Shown piece after piece: positions 1-7,635 of a DNA stretch of 64,000 bases. Source of the DNA: Rhodovulum steppense (GTDB lineage: Bacteria; Pseudomonadota; Alphaproteobacteria; Rhodobacterales; Rhodobacteraceae). The position numbers were made by a program, and so were the translations under genes. The notes beneath the pieces were generated by a model. It saw only the letters and a list, made by a program, of their open reading frames with translations. It had not been told where the DNA came from and did not search any database. The DNA is taken from the NCBI RefSeq assembly GCF_004339675.1, contig NZ_SLVM01000005.1, positions 1 through 64,000 of the forward strand, given 5' to 3'. The stretch's first letter is position 1; the number at the start of each line of letters is the position of its first letter.

Positions 1-838
1 CGCCCTTCTCGCGCACGATCTGGCGGGCGGCGTGCAGAAGCTCGTCATGCGTCCGGTCGGCGCTGTAGCCGTCAGGAATGGTCTGGTCCTGACGGTGCCG
101 CCCGCCGTCGAAGGGCACCTGCCCCAGATCCAGCGCGCCGAAGGACACGACCTTGGGTTGCCGTTTCAGGTAGGACAGGAACCAGTCCTTCCGGGTCGCG
201 GTGGCGCCCTCGGAAAAGCTGACGGTCTCGGTATCGTCCAGGCTGGCCGCGAAGGCCACCAGCTCGTCCTTGAACACGGGCAGCACCCGGCCTTCGGCGA
301 TCAGCTCTTCCACCTCGCGTTCGCGCACCTGGCGCCGCAGCCGGGCCAGCTCGGTATCGGCCGCAGATGCCGGGGCGGCGAAGGCGTCCTGGTAGAAGGG
401 CAGGCTGTCCCCGCCCGTGTCCGCGAACTTCACCGGCATGAGCCCCGGCACGGCGGGCGCCGCCGCACCGAGGAAGCCCACATGCTTGAGGTAGAACGAT
501 CCGGGCTTGGGATTCGCGGCCGCGTTGGGCACGAAGAGCGAGATCGAGACCTTCTTGAACCGTCCCGCCTGCACGGCGTCAGCGAACTCGGCCGCGGTCT
601 GTTCCAGCGTGGCCTTCAGCACCCCGCGTTCCACATAGAGCGCTTCCACCCACCCGAAGGCCGGGGTATCGGTCTGCGGATGCCCGATCACGACCGGCGC
701 CGGTGCCGTGTCGCGGTCATAGCCCGAGGCGATTTCCCGAAGGGTCGCCTCGGAGATCGTATGGCGCCCCCCGGTCATGTCGGTGAAGCTGCCCGCCCGG
801 AACACCTCGACCGGGCCGAACTTGCCCGCGCCGCTCAT
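1..838 (-). CDS. Phage I-like protease/scaffold protein (3' end outside window)
   Basis: Reading leftward from ATG at 838, about 279 codons stay open to the window edge. The protein begins with an FRAGSFTDMTGG stretch, followed by VVIGHP, FGWVEAL, GRFKKVSISLF and YLKHVGFLGAAAPAVPGL. These are the hallmarks of the family around the Mu I protein, which processes and scaffolds the prohead. A charged, probably helical region follows. Its start codon shares one base with the stop of the capsid gene (TGATG), so the two are probably translationally coupled. In Mu the protease gene precedes the major head gene; here it follows. Family assignment rests on these motifs only. Confidence 0.72.
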   Translation of the reverse strand, partial: MSGAGKFGPVEVFRAGSFTDMTGGRHTISEATLREIASGYDRDTAPAPVVIGHPQTDTPAFGWVEALYVERGVLKATLEQTAAEFADAVQAGRFKKVSISLFVPNAAANPKPGSFYLKHVGFLGAAAPAVPGLMPVKFADTGGDSLPFYQDAFAAPASAADTELARLRRQVREREVEELIAEGRVLPVFKDELVAFAASLDDTETVSFSEGATATRKDWFLSYLKRQPKVVSFGALDLGQVPFDGGRHRQDQTIPDGYSADRTHDELLHAARQIVREKG

Positions 839-1446
839 CACGCAGGCTCCACGATGTTCTGGAACAGGAAGCCCGAGGCGATGCCCGTGAGCACCGGCTT
901 GCGCTCGTAGGTCACGCCATAGACCCACGACCGGCGCCCGCCTTCCCAGCGCGGCGGCTCCACGAAGGGGTGGCCCTTGAGGGTGTAGGTGTAGCCGAAC
1001 GAGGGCTGTTCCTGGGCGGCGTCCTGCGTCGGCACATAGGCCAGCACGGCGGCGTTGCCCCACGCCTCCTTGAACGGCGCGTCAGGCGCATCGCTGTCCA
1101 CATAGGTGGCCTTGCCCACGGCCAGCTCGTCCAGCTCGAACAGGCCCGCCAGCATCTTGGTGGTGATGCTTTCGGACGTGGTGTACTTGAACCGTTCGAT
1201 GATACGGGGGTGGTTCTTCAGCGCCCGGAATCCCGCGCTGCTGACCACCATGCGGTTCGGGTCGACGCCGCAGGTGGTGTGCACCCGCTCTTTCGCCTCT
1301 TCGATGTCCATGATCGGGTCGGTCGTCGCGCTGTTCCAGCAGCTCGACCCCGCCAGGGTGAGCTGGTTCTCGACCGGATAGTTTGCCGGATCGAGCGCAA
1401 GCTCGGCCTGTTCGATTTCCAGCGTCAGCGTCAGCGCATCCATCAC
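838..1446 (-). pseudogene. Phage major capsid protein, N-terminally truncated
   Basis: The 202 residues starting at GTG 1446 resemble the C-terminal two thirds of Mu-like major head proteins. Visible landmarks are a long helix with LEIEQAELALD, PNRMVVSSAGFRALKNHP, a LAGLFELDELAVGKATYVDS segment, WGNAAVLAYVP and a final GFLFQNIVEPA. Full-length relatives have roughly 300-340 residues, so about 100 N-terminal residues are missing. Capsid-like reading continues in frame upstream of the GTG through KRAVNLV to about 1464, then changes character. The gene is therefore probably cut by a junction near 1464-1490 and not simply short. It cannot be expected to build a capsid. Confidence 0.65.
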
Positions 1447-1450
1447 GAGG

Positions 1451-2068
1451 TTGACGGCCCGCTTGCCCCCCGCGCCCGGCCCGTGCCAGATACTGGTCGA
1501 TGAGACCGCATTCGTGCCGACGATGAATGCCCATGGCGGGGTGGTCTATTGCGGCGCCACGATGGCCTTTACCGCGGCCTACTGGGCGCTCTGGACCTGT
1601 CGGCCGCGGGTGATCGCGATGCTTGGTTGCGACATGGTCTACCCGCAGAGCGGCCCCACCCATTTCTACGGCACCGGCCGGGCCGATCCCTTGCGCGACG
1701 ACATCACCCTGCAATCGCTGGAGGCGAAATCCGCGCGGCTGATGGTGCTGGCCGCAGCGGCGGGCTGTGCCATGGTCAACCTCTCGACCGGCAAGAGCCG
1801 ACTGGTCTTTCCACATGCGACCCCGGCCAGCCTGCCCCGCGCGCCCGGCCGGTTCGACGCCCGCGCCGCGTTGGACCGCGAGGCGGCGCTTGGCTACCGG
1901 GCGCCGGAGGGGCTCGGCTGGAACGATCCCGCGCGCTTCGATCCGGCCGAGCTTCGCGCGCTTGACGCGCTGTGGCTGGCCGCGGCCGGGCAGGACGCCG
2001 ATTGCATGGACATTCCCCCCGCAGCCGCCGATAGTCCGGCCGGGACCGGACGGCGGGCGGAGGGCTGA
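1451..2068 (+). CDS. Conserved hypothetical protein, probably missing its 5' end
   Basis: A 205-residue frame using TTG 1451 as the earliest start. The first dozen residues are proline-rich and are the reverse complement of capsid sequence, so the genuine host part probably begins around residue 13 (position about 1487). The core contains VVYCGATMAFTAAYWAL, RVIAMLGCDMVY, HFYGTG and CAMVNLSTGKSRLVFPH. This pattern resembles the C-terminal half of DUF115/MptE-like or sialyltransferase-like proteins, but no function is claimed. Its stop overlaps the start of the exonuclease III gene (TGATG), suggesting coupled translation. The lack of a normal start with a ribosome site, and the neighbouring phage remnant, suggest 5' truncation. 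Confidence 0.55.
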   Translation: MTARLPPAPGPCQILVDETAFVPTMNAHGGVVYCGATMAFTAAYWALWTCRPRVIAMLGCDMVYPQSGPTHFYGTGRADPLRDDITLQSLEAKSARLMVLAAAAGCAMVNLSTGKSRLVFPHATPASLPRAPGRFDARAALDREAALGYRAPEGLGWNDPARFDPAELRALDALWLAAAGQDADCMDIPPAAADSPAGTGRRAEG

Positions 2069-2847
2069 TGCGGATTGCGACCTACAACATCAACGGGGTC
2101 AAGGCGCGGATCGAGACGGTGCTGGCCTGGCTCGACGACTCCGCGCCCGATGTGGCGCTGTTGCAGGAGATCAAGTCGGTTGACGAGGCGTTTCCGCGCG
2201 CGCCCTTCGAGGAGCGCGGCTATAACGTGGAAACCCATGGCCAGAAGGGGTTCAATGGCGTCGCGATCCTGTCGAAACGGCCGCTGGAGGACGTGACACG
2301 CGGCCTGCCGGGCGATGCGGGGGATGAACAGGCACGCTGGATCGAGGCCACCGTGATGGGGGCGCGGGCAGTCCGGATCTGCGGCCTCTACCTGCCCAAT
2401 GGCAACCCGGCGCCGGGGCCGAAATACGATTACAAGCTGGCCTGGATGACACGGCTGGAGGCCCGCGCGAAGACTCTGCTGGCGAGCGAGGAGCCGGTGG
2501 TTCTGGCGGGCGATTACAACGTGATCCCGCAGGACGAGGACGCGGCGCGGCCCGAGGCCTGGGCAAGCGATGCGCTGGCCCTGCCGCAGACACGGGCGGC
2601 GTTCCGGCGGATCGTCAACCTGGGCTATACCGAGGCGTTCCGGGCGCGGGTGCAGGGGCCCGGGCATTATTCCTTCTGGGATTACCAGGCGGGCGCGTGG
2701 AGCCGCAATGACGGCATCCGCATCGATCACCTGCTGCTGAGCCCGCAGGCGGCCGATCTTATGACGGAATGCCGGATCGAGGCGGAGCAGCGCGGCCGCG
2801 AGAAGCCGTCGGACCATGTGCCGGTCTGGGTGACGCTGGACGCCTGA
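2068..2847 (+). CDS. xthA: Exodeoxyribonuclease III (AP endonuclease)
   Basis: This 259-residue enzyme of the exonuclease III/APE family cuts DNA 5' to abasic sites and has 3'-5' exonuclease and 3'-phosphatase activity in base-excision repair. The fold's landmarks are all present: YNINGVKAR at the N terminus, the metal-binding glutamate in LLQEIK, IRICGLYLPNGNP-like strand, the GDYNV motif and the C-terminal SDHVPVWV with the catalytic Asp-His. Length matches E. coli Xth. ATG 2068 overlaps the stop of the preceding hypothetical gene. A hairpin-rich repeat element follows and may end the transcript. Confidence 0.95.
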   Translation: MRIATYNINGVKARIETVLAWLDDSAPDVALLQEIKSVDEAFPRAPFEERGYNVETHGQKGFNGVAILSKRPLEDVTRGLPGDAGDEQARWIEATVMGARAVRICGLYLPNGNPAPGPKYDYKLAWMTRLEARAKTLLASEEPVVLAGDYNVIPQDEDAARPEAWASDALALPQTRAAFRRIVNLGYTEAFRARVQGPGHYSFWDYQAGAWSRNDGIRIDHLLLSPQAADLMTECRIEAEQRGREKPSDHVPVWVTLDA

Positions 2848-2882
2848 GCCGAAGCGGCGGGGTGCTCCCGCCCCCGGCCCGC

Positions 2883-2972
2883 GCGGGGCTTTCGCCCCGC
2901 TTGTCCGGGGTTGGGCGTGGCGCGGCCTTATGGCCGCGTGCCTCCGGCGGGGGTATTTCGGCCAAGAAGAAG
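2883..2972 (+). repeat. Dispersed element copy 1: two hairpins plus GGGTATTT/AAGAAG core
   Basis: Located between convergent xthA and the monooxygenase gene. Hairpin one has a 7-bp stem (2883-2889 with 2894-2900), hairpin two a 7-bp stem around a TTAT loop (2921-2927 with 2932-2938). The 22-nt core follows at 2951-2972: GGGTATTT, four variable bases, then CCAAGAAGAAG. The same core recurs at 14134, 29029 and 62156. No U-tract follows the hairpins, so it is not a classical intrinsic terminator. Confidence 0.7.
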
Positions 2973-2988
2973 GTGCCGGGGCAGGTTC

Positions 2989-4185
2989 TCAGGGCATCGG
3001 GGCGGCTGTCAGGGGGTAGCGGGCGGCGACGTCATGGGCATAGACCCAGTCGAAGCGCTTGAGCGCGCCGCCCGGGGCAAGCGCACCGCCCAGCCGCAGC
3101 GCGGTATGGGCAAGCGCGCGCAGGGGTGGCGAGCTGAGATGGTAGTTGCGCGCGTTCTTCGACGCCATGTCGACGATCTTCATCGTGCGCGGACGGCGTT
3201 CGGCCTGGTAGGCGGCGAAGGCGGTTTCGGTGTCGGGATGGCGTTCGAGGCAGGCGGCCAGCACCCAGGCATCCTCGAGCGCCATGTTCGCGCCCTGGGC
3301 GAGGAAGGGCAGCGTGGGATGCGCTGCATCGCCGAGGATCGCCGCGGGGCCCATATGCCAGCGCGCCGCCACGGGATGGCGGAACAGTCCCCAGAGGTTC
3401 ACATGCGTGACCCGGGCGAGAAGCTCGGGCACCCCGGCGCCGAAATCGGCGAAGGCGCGGCGCAGGTTCACGGGAGCGTCATCATGGTTCCAGCCCTCGT
3501 CGGCCCAGGTTTCGCGTTCCTCGACGCCGACGATGTTGATCAACTCGCCACCGCGCAGCGGGTAATGCACAAGATGCCGCCCTGGCCCCATGAAGACCTG
3601 GGCCACCGGCGCGACCGGTCCGGTGGCGGGGACCAGCGCACGCCAGGCGACCTGCCCGGTGAAGTCGGGCGCGGCCATGCCGTTCAGGGCGCCGCGCACG
3701 ACCGAATGCAGCCCGTCCGCGCCGATCAGCAGGTCTGCGCTCACCTGGGCACCATGGGCAGTCGTCAACTGGGCACGGCCCCGCTCGATCGCGACACCCA
3801 TGACGTCGTGCAGCAGCCGGATCTGGACCCCGGCCGCCCGGGCCGCCCCGGCCAGCAATTCGACCAGGTCCGCCCGGTGGATGAAATGATAGGCGCCCGC
3901 GCCGGTCGAGAGATCGAGCCGGAGGACCTCGCGCCCCGCGCGGAAATCGCGCAGGTGGACCGCGCGCGCCCGCACGCCATGTTCGGCCAGCGCCGGGCCG
4001 AGGCCCAGCGCCTCGAGTACGGCCATGCCGTTGGGACTGATCTGCAGGCCCGCGCCGACTTCCCGGATCGCGTCGGCGCGTTCCAGAACCACGACCTCCG
4101 CCCCCCTTCGGGCCAGCGCTGCTGCCACCGCGAGGCCCGCAATCCCGGCCCCGAGGATCGTCACCTTCCGCCCAGTCAGGGGCAT
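2989..4185 (-). CDS. FAD-dependent monooxygenase (salicylate hydroxylase-like)
   Basis: A 398-residue group A flavoprotein hydroxylase. The Rossmann dinucleotide motif GAGIAGL lies at residues 12-18 and is followed by the ADP-ribose glutamate in VVVLERAD. The GADGLHSVVR (DG) motif sits near the middle, and ILGDAAHP (GD motif) with LAQGANMALEDAWVLA follows, together completing FAD and NAD(P)H binding. The family inserts one oxygen atom into aromatic substrates such as salicylate or 3-hydroxybenzoate; the specificity here is not readable. It is convergent with xthA and separated from dksA by only 21 bp, which need not imply a common function. An assignment to ubiquinone hydroxylases is less likely because the C-terminal Coq6/UbiH pattern is not evident. 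Confidence 0.87.
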   Translation of the reverse strand: MPLTGRKVTILGAGIAGLAVAAALARRGAEVVVLERADAIREVGAGLQISPNGMAVLEALGLGPALAEHGVRARAVHLRDFRAGREVLRLDLSTGAGAYHFIHRADLVELLAGAARAAGVQIRLLHDVMGVAIERGRAQLTTAHGAQVSADLLIGADGLHSVVRGALNGMAAPDFTGQVAWRALVPATGPVAPVAQVFMGPGRHLVHYPLRGGELINIVGVEERETWADEGWNHDDAPVNLRRAFADFGAGVPELLARVTHVNLWGLFRHPVAARWHMGPAAILGDAAHPTLPFLAQGANMALEDAWVLAACLERHPDTETAFAAYQAERRPRTMKIVDMASKNARNYHLSSPPLRALAHTALRLGGALAPGGALKRFDWVYAHDVAARYPLTAAPMP

Positions 4186-4206
4186 GCGCCCTCCCCCGTC
4201 GTCGTC

Positions 4207-4629
4207 TCAGTCGTCGCGATGCACCCGTTCGCGGCGTTCATGCCGTTCCTGCGCCTCCAGGCTCAGGGTGGCGATGGGGCGGGCATCCAGCCGTTTCAGC
4301 GAGATCGGCTCGCCCGTTTCCTCGCAATAGCCGTATTCGCCATTTTCGATCCGGCGCAGCGCCGCGTCGATCTTGGCGACCAGCTTGCGCTGGCGATCCC
4401 GCGTCCGCAGTTCCAGCGCGCGGTCGGTCTCCTCGCTGGCGCGGTCGGCGACATCGGGGATGTTGCGGCTGGAATCCTGAAGCCCTTCAAGGGTTTCGCG
4501 GCTTTCGTTGAGAAGATCGTTCTTCCAGGCAATCAATTTGCGGCGGAAATATTCGAGCTGGCGCTCGTTCATGAAGGGCTCGTCTTCCGCGGGACGGTAA
4601 TCGTCGGGCAAGAACACTTCGGCTTTCAT
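4207..4629 (-). CDS. dksA: DksA/TraR-type RNA polymerase-binding regulator
   Basis: This 140-residue DksA homologue acts in the RNA polymerase secondary channel with ppGpp in the stringent response. The coiled coil spans about residues 20-95, and its tip keeps the D59-x-x-D62-x-A64 triad needed for activity. The zinc finger is stripped: only Cys102 remains, and the other three positions are Thr, Ser and Ala. This type with few cysteines occurs in Rhodobacterales and can fold without zinc. ATG 4629 gives the usual MKAEVFLP start; an alternative ATG at 4668 has a better GGAGAG ribosome site and would add 13 residues. The divergent neighbour is a MoxR ATPase. Confidence 0.9.
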   Translation of the reverse strand: MKAEVFLPDDYRPAEDEPFMNERQLEYFRRKLIAWKNDLLNESRETLEGLQDSSRNIPDVADRASEETDRALELRTRDRQRKLVAKIDAALRRIENGEYGYCEETGEPISLKRLDARPIATLSLEAQERHERRERVHRDD

Positions 4630-4817
4630 CCCTGCTCCCTTGTCTGGACCGGGCGAAAACTCATTCATCGCAATCTCTCCCCGGCACGTCACGGGGCTGG
4701 CTATAGCCCGATCGCCGCACCGTGTCACTAGCGTTGTGGCCTCATACATGGTGCTTGCCTGTTTTGGAAGGGGCGCTAAGGTCCGCCGGAATCGGTCCGA
4801 TCTGGCGGGGGAGTGTC

Positions 4818-5654
4818 ATGGCGTTCAACTCGACGGAGAGCTACATCGCCTCGGAAGATCTGCGCGTCGCGGTCAATGCCGCGGTCGCGCTGGAACGGCC
4901 GCTGCTGGTAAAGGGCGAGCCCGGCACCGGAAAGACCGAGCTAGCCCGGCAGGTTGCCCAATCCCTGGGCATGACTCTGATCGAATGGCACATAAAATCG
5001 ACAACCCGCGCCCAGCAGGGGCTGTACGAATACGATGCGGTCAGTCGGCTGCGCGACAGCCAGCTTGGCGACGAAAGGGTGCATGACATCGCCAATTACA
5101 TAAGGCGCGGCAAGCTGTGGCAAGCCTTCGAGGCGCCCGAGAGGGTCGTGTTGCTGATCGACGAGGTCGACAAGGCCGATATCGAGTTTCCCAACGACCT
5201 GTTGCAGGAACTCGACCGGATGGAATTCCACGTCTACGAGACCGGCGAGACGGTGAGCGCGCGCCATCGCCCGGTGGTGATTATCACCTCGAACAACGAG
5301 AAGGAACTGCCCGACGCCTTTCTGCGGCGCTGTTTCTTCCATTACATCCGGTTCCCCGATGTCGAGACGATGAAGAGAATCGTCGAGGTGCATCACCCCG
5401 GCATCAGGCAGGACCTGCTGCATGCCGCGCTGACCCGGTTCTACGAGATCCGCGAGATGGACGGGCTGAAGAAACGGCCCTCGACCTCCGAAGTGCTGGA
5501 CTGGCTCAAGCTGCTGCTGGCCGAGGATCTGAAGCCCGAGGATCTGCGCCGCGACGGGCGCAGCGCCCTGCCCCGGCTGCATGGCGCGCTGCTGAAGAAC
5601 GAGCAGGACGTACAACTGTTCGAGCGGCTGGCCTTCATGGCGCGGCGGGGCTGA
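4818..5654 (+). CDS. MoxR-family AAA+ ATPase
   Basis: A 278-residue AAA+ ATPase of the MoxR/CoxD class. Walker A is GEPGTGKT, Walker B is VLLIDEVDKAD, sensor 1 is ITSNNEKELPDAFLRRCFF, and a small helical lid follows. Such ATPases work as chaperones with a VWA-domain partner to mature or insert metals into a target enzyme or membrane complex. The matching VWA protein lies 2 kb downstream on the same strand (7636-8820), so the pair probably forms one module with two unrelated genes inserted. ATG 4818 is preceded by GGGGGAG. The target complex cannot be named from this window, as no carbon monoxide dehydrogenase or similar genes are visible. Confidence 0.9.
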   Translation: MAFNSTESYIASEDLRVAVNAAVALERPLLVKGEPGTGKTELARQVAQSLGMTLIEWHIKSTTRAQQGLYEYDAVSRLRDSQLGDERVHDIANYIRRGKLWQAFEAPERVVLLIDEVDKADIEFPNDLLQELDRMEFHVYETGETVSARHRPVVIITSNNEKELPDAFLRRCFFHYIRFPDVETMKRIVEVHHPGIRQDLLHAALTRFYEIREMDGLKKRPSTSEVLDWLKLLLAEDLKPEDLRRDGRSALPRLHGALLKNEQDVQLFERLAFMARRG

Positions 5655-5776
5655 GGCGAACCGCCACGACGCGGACACGGAACACGTTTCGGTTGCGGGC
5701 GCCCTTGTGCCGGGCCGCGCGCTCGCCCAAGATGGGGCGCGGGCGGCAGCCCGCCCTGCTTGCGAAAGGCCTCCCC

Positions 5777-6229
5777 TTGTCCGACGTCACCATCCGCCCG
5801 CTGCGCCCCGAGGACATGCCCGAATGGCGGCGCCTGTGGTCCGGCTATCTCGACTTCTACGAGTCGGCGGTGGCGCCCGATGTCTACGAGACGACCTTTG
5901 CGCGGCTGTTGCACGGGGGCGATCCGGATATGGGCTGCCGTCTGGCGCTGATCGGCGGGCGGCCCGCGGGGCTCGCGCATTTCATCTTTCACCGCCATTG
6001 CTGGAAACCCGAGGGGGTCTGCTATCTGCAGGATCTGTTCGTCGAGCCGCAATTGCGCGGCCGGGGCATCGGGCAGGCGCTGATCCGGGCGGTCTATGCG
6101 GTGGCGGATGCGCGCGACGTGCCGACCGTCTACTGGACGACGGCGGCCGACAACGCGGCCGCGCGCGCGCTGTATGACCGGATTGGACGCCTGACCCCCT
6201 TCATCAAATACGAGCGGGGCCCGCGGTGA
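5777..6229 (+). CDS. GNAT-family N-acetyltransferase
   Basis: A 150-residue single-domain GNAT enzyme. It opens with TIRPLRPEDMPEWRRLW, has CYLQDLFVEP (beta-4) leading into the acetyl-CoA pyrophosphate loop LRGRGIGQALI, and ends with YWTTAADNAAARALYDR, the typical alpha-4/beta-6 part. The substrate is unknown. TTG 5777 preceded by GAAAGG gives the usual domain start; an ATG at 5732 would add 15 residues of low complexity. Its stop overlaps the GTG start of the next gene (GTGA), implying coupled translation within a moxR-to-VWA operon. Confidence 0.87.
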   Translation: MSDVTIRPLRPEDMPEWRRLWSGYLDFYESAVAPDVYETTFARLLHGGDPDMGCRLALIGGRPAGLAHFIFHRHCWKPEGVCYLQDLFVEPQLRGRGIGQALIRAVYAVADARDVPTVYWTTAADNAAARALYDRIGRLTPFIKYERGPR

Positions 6230-7593
6230 CGCGCCGCGCGGCGCTTCTGCTGGCCGCCTGCCTTGCGCTGGCGGCCTGTGCAACGCCGGTTGCGGAACTG
6301 CCCGACCGGGTGCCGCCGCTATCGGCCGCGCTGCCGCCAATGAAGAGCTTTCCGGTTCGACCGGCCGAGCCGCCGACGCGTTCGAACGCCCAGATCGCGC
6401 AGGATTTCCTGGACCTGTCCTTCCGCATGGAAAGCGGTCGGCCGCTGGCGGTGATGTCGCGTTTCGAGGGGCCGGTGCGGGTGCGGGTAACAGGGACGGC
6501 GCCGCCCAGCCTGGGCCCCGATCTTGCGGCGCTGATCGCACGACTGAGACGCGAGGCCGACATCGACATCACCCGCGTCGCCCCCGACCAGCCTGCCGAG
6601 ATCACCATCGAGGTGCTGCCGCGCGCCCGATTGCAGCGCGCTGTGCCGCAAGCGGCCTGTTTCGTCGCGCCAAGGGTGTCGAGTTGGGAGGAATACCGCC
6701 GCGCCCGCCGCAGCGCGACCGTGGACTGGACCACACTGGTCACGCGCGACCGGGTGGCGATCTTCCTGCCCGGCGATGTCAGCCCGCAGGAGGTGCGCGA
6801 CTGCCTGCACGAGGAACTGGCCCAGGCGCTGGGGCCGCTCAACGACATGTACCGGCTACCCGATTCGGTGTTCAACGACGACAATTTCCACACGGTCCTG
6901 ACCGGGTTCGACATGCTGATCCTGCGGCTTTACTATGCGCCGGAACTGCGCTCGGGCATGACGCGCGCCCAGGTTGCGCAGATCCTGCCCGGGCTTCTGG
7001 CGCGGATGAACCCGCGCGGCGAAGGACGGCCGGGCGCGCCGCTGGCTCAGACCTCGCGCGACTGGATCGAGGCGATCGAGACCGCGCTTGGGGCGGGCAC
7101 CTCGGCGCCGCGCCGACGCGCGGCCGCCGAGCGCGCCGTGGCCATCGCACGCGCCCGAGGCTGGCAGGACGGGCGGCTTGCGTTCAGCCTGTTCGCGCTG
7201 GGGCGGCTGTCGATCGGCGAGCGGCCCGAACTGGCGCTGGCGGCCTTTCTGCAGGCGGGCGAGATCTATGCCGCGCGCCCCGAGACGCGGATTCACCTGG
7301 CCCATGTCGGCATGCATCTGGCCGCCTTCGCGCTGTCGGCGGGCCAGCCGCGCGCCGCACTGGACATGGTCAACGCCAATCTCGCCGCGGCGACGCGCGG
7401 GCAGAACGCCGCCCTGCTGGCGACGATGCTGCTGATCAAGGCCGAGGCGCTGGAGGCGCTGGGCCGCACGGGCGAGGCGCGCACGGTGCGCCAGGACGCG
7501 CTGGGCTGGGGCCGCTACGGGTTCGGCAGCGACAACGAGGTGCGCAGCCGGATGGAGGAGATCGCGGCACTGAACCGCGCGCGGCGCAGCTGA
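6226..7593 (+). CDS. DUF2927-domain lipoprotein with TPR-like C terminus
   Basis: The 455-residue product begins with a lipoprotein signal peptide (MTRRAALLLAACLALAAC, lipobox LAAC, modified Cys at about residue 18), so it should be anchored in the envelope. Residues about 45-260 form a DUF2927 domain, recognisable by the strand-rich core, CFVAP, the LHEELAQALGPLNDMYRLPDSVFNDDN-type segment and GFDMLILRLYY. This core resembles metallopeptidase-like folds, but the HE pair is the only hint of a metal site. Residues about 290-455 are repeated helical hairpins like tetratricopeptides, suited to partner binding. GTG 6226 overlaps the acetyltransferase stop. Function unknown. Confidence 0.8.
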   Translation: MTRRAALLLAACLALAACATPVAELPDRVPPLSAALPPMKSFPVRPAEPPTRSNAQIAQDFLDLSFRMESGRPLAVMSRFEGPVRVRVTGTAPPSLGPDLAALIARLRREADIDITRVAPDQPAEITIEVLPRARLQRAVPQAACFVAPRVSSWEEYRRARRSATVDWTTLVTRDRVAIFLPGDVSPQEVRDCLHEELAQALGPLNDMYRLPDSVFNDDNFHTVLTGFDMLILRLYYAPELRSGMTRAQVAQILPGLLARMNPRGEGRPGAPLAQTSRDWIEAIETALGAGTSAPRRRAAAERAVAIARARGWQDGRLAFSLFALGRLSIGERPELALAAFLQAGEIYAARPETRIHLAHVGMHLAAFALSAGQPRAALDMVNANLAAATRGQNAALLATMLLIKAEALEALGRTGEARTVRQDALGWGRYGFGSDNEVRSRMEEIAALNRARRS

Positions 7594-7635
7594 GCCCCCT
7601 TCCCTGCGCGCCGCCGCCGCCCTATCCTGCATCCC

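Larger units (their letters stand above)
1..1480 (-). mobile_element. Remnant of a tailed-phage (Mu-like) head module
   Basis: Two minus-strand phage head genes occupy the left edge: a major capsid gene lacking its 5' part, then a protease/scaffold gene that runs off the window. Phage-type reading stops somewhere between about 1464 and 1490, where the plus-strand host gene ending at 2068 begins. No integrase, transposase end or target duplication is visible, so this looks like the edge of a deleted or rearranged prophage. The right boundary given is approximate. Confidence 0.6.

Noticed and set aside
2911-4731. 606-residue plus-strand open frame
   Set aside because: It lies opposite the FAD monooxygenase and dksA, has His/Arg/Gly-rich composition and no domain. 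High GC makes long antisense frames common.
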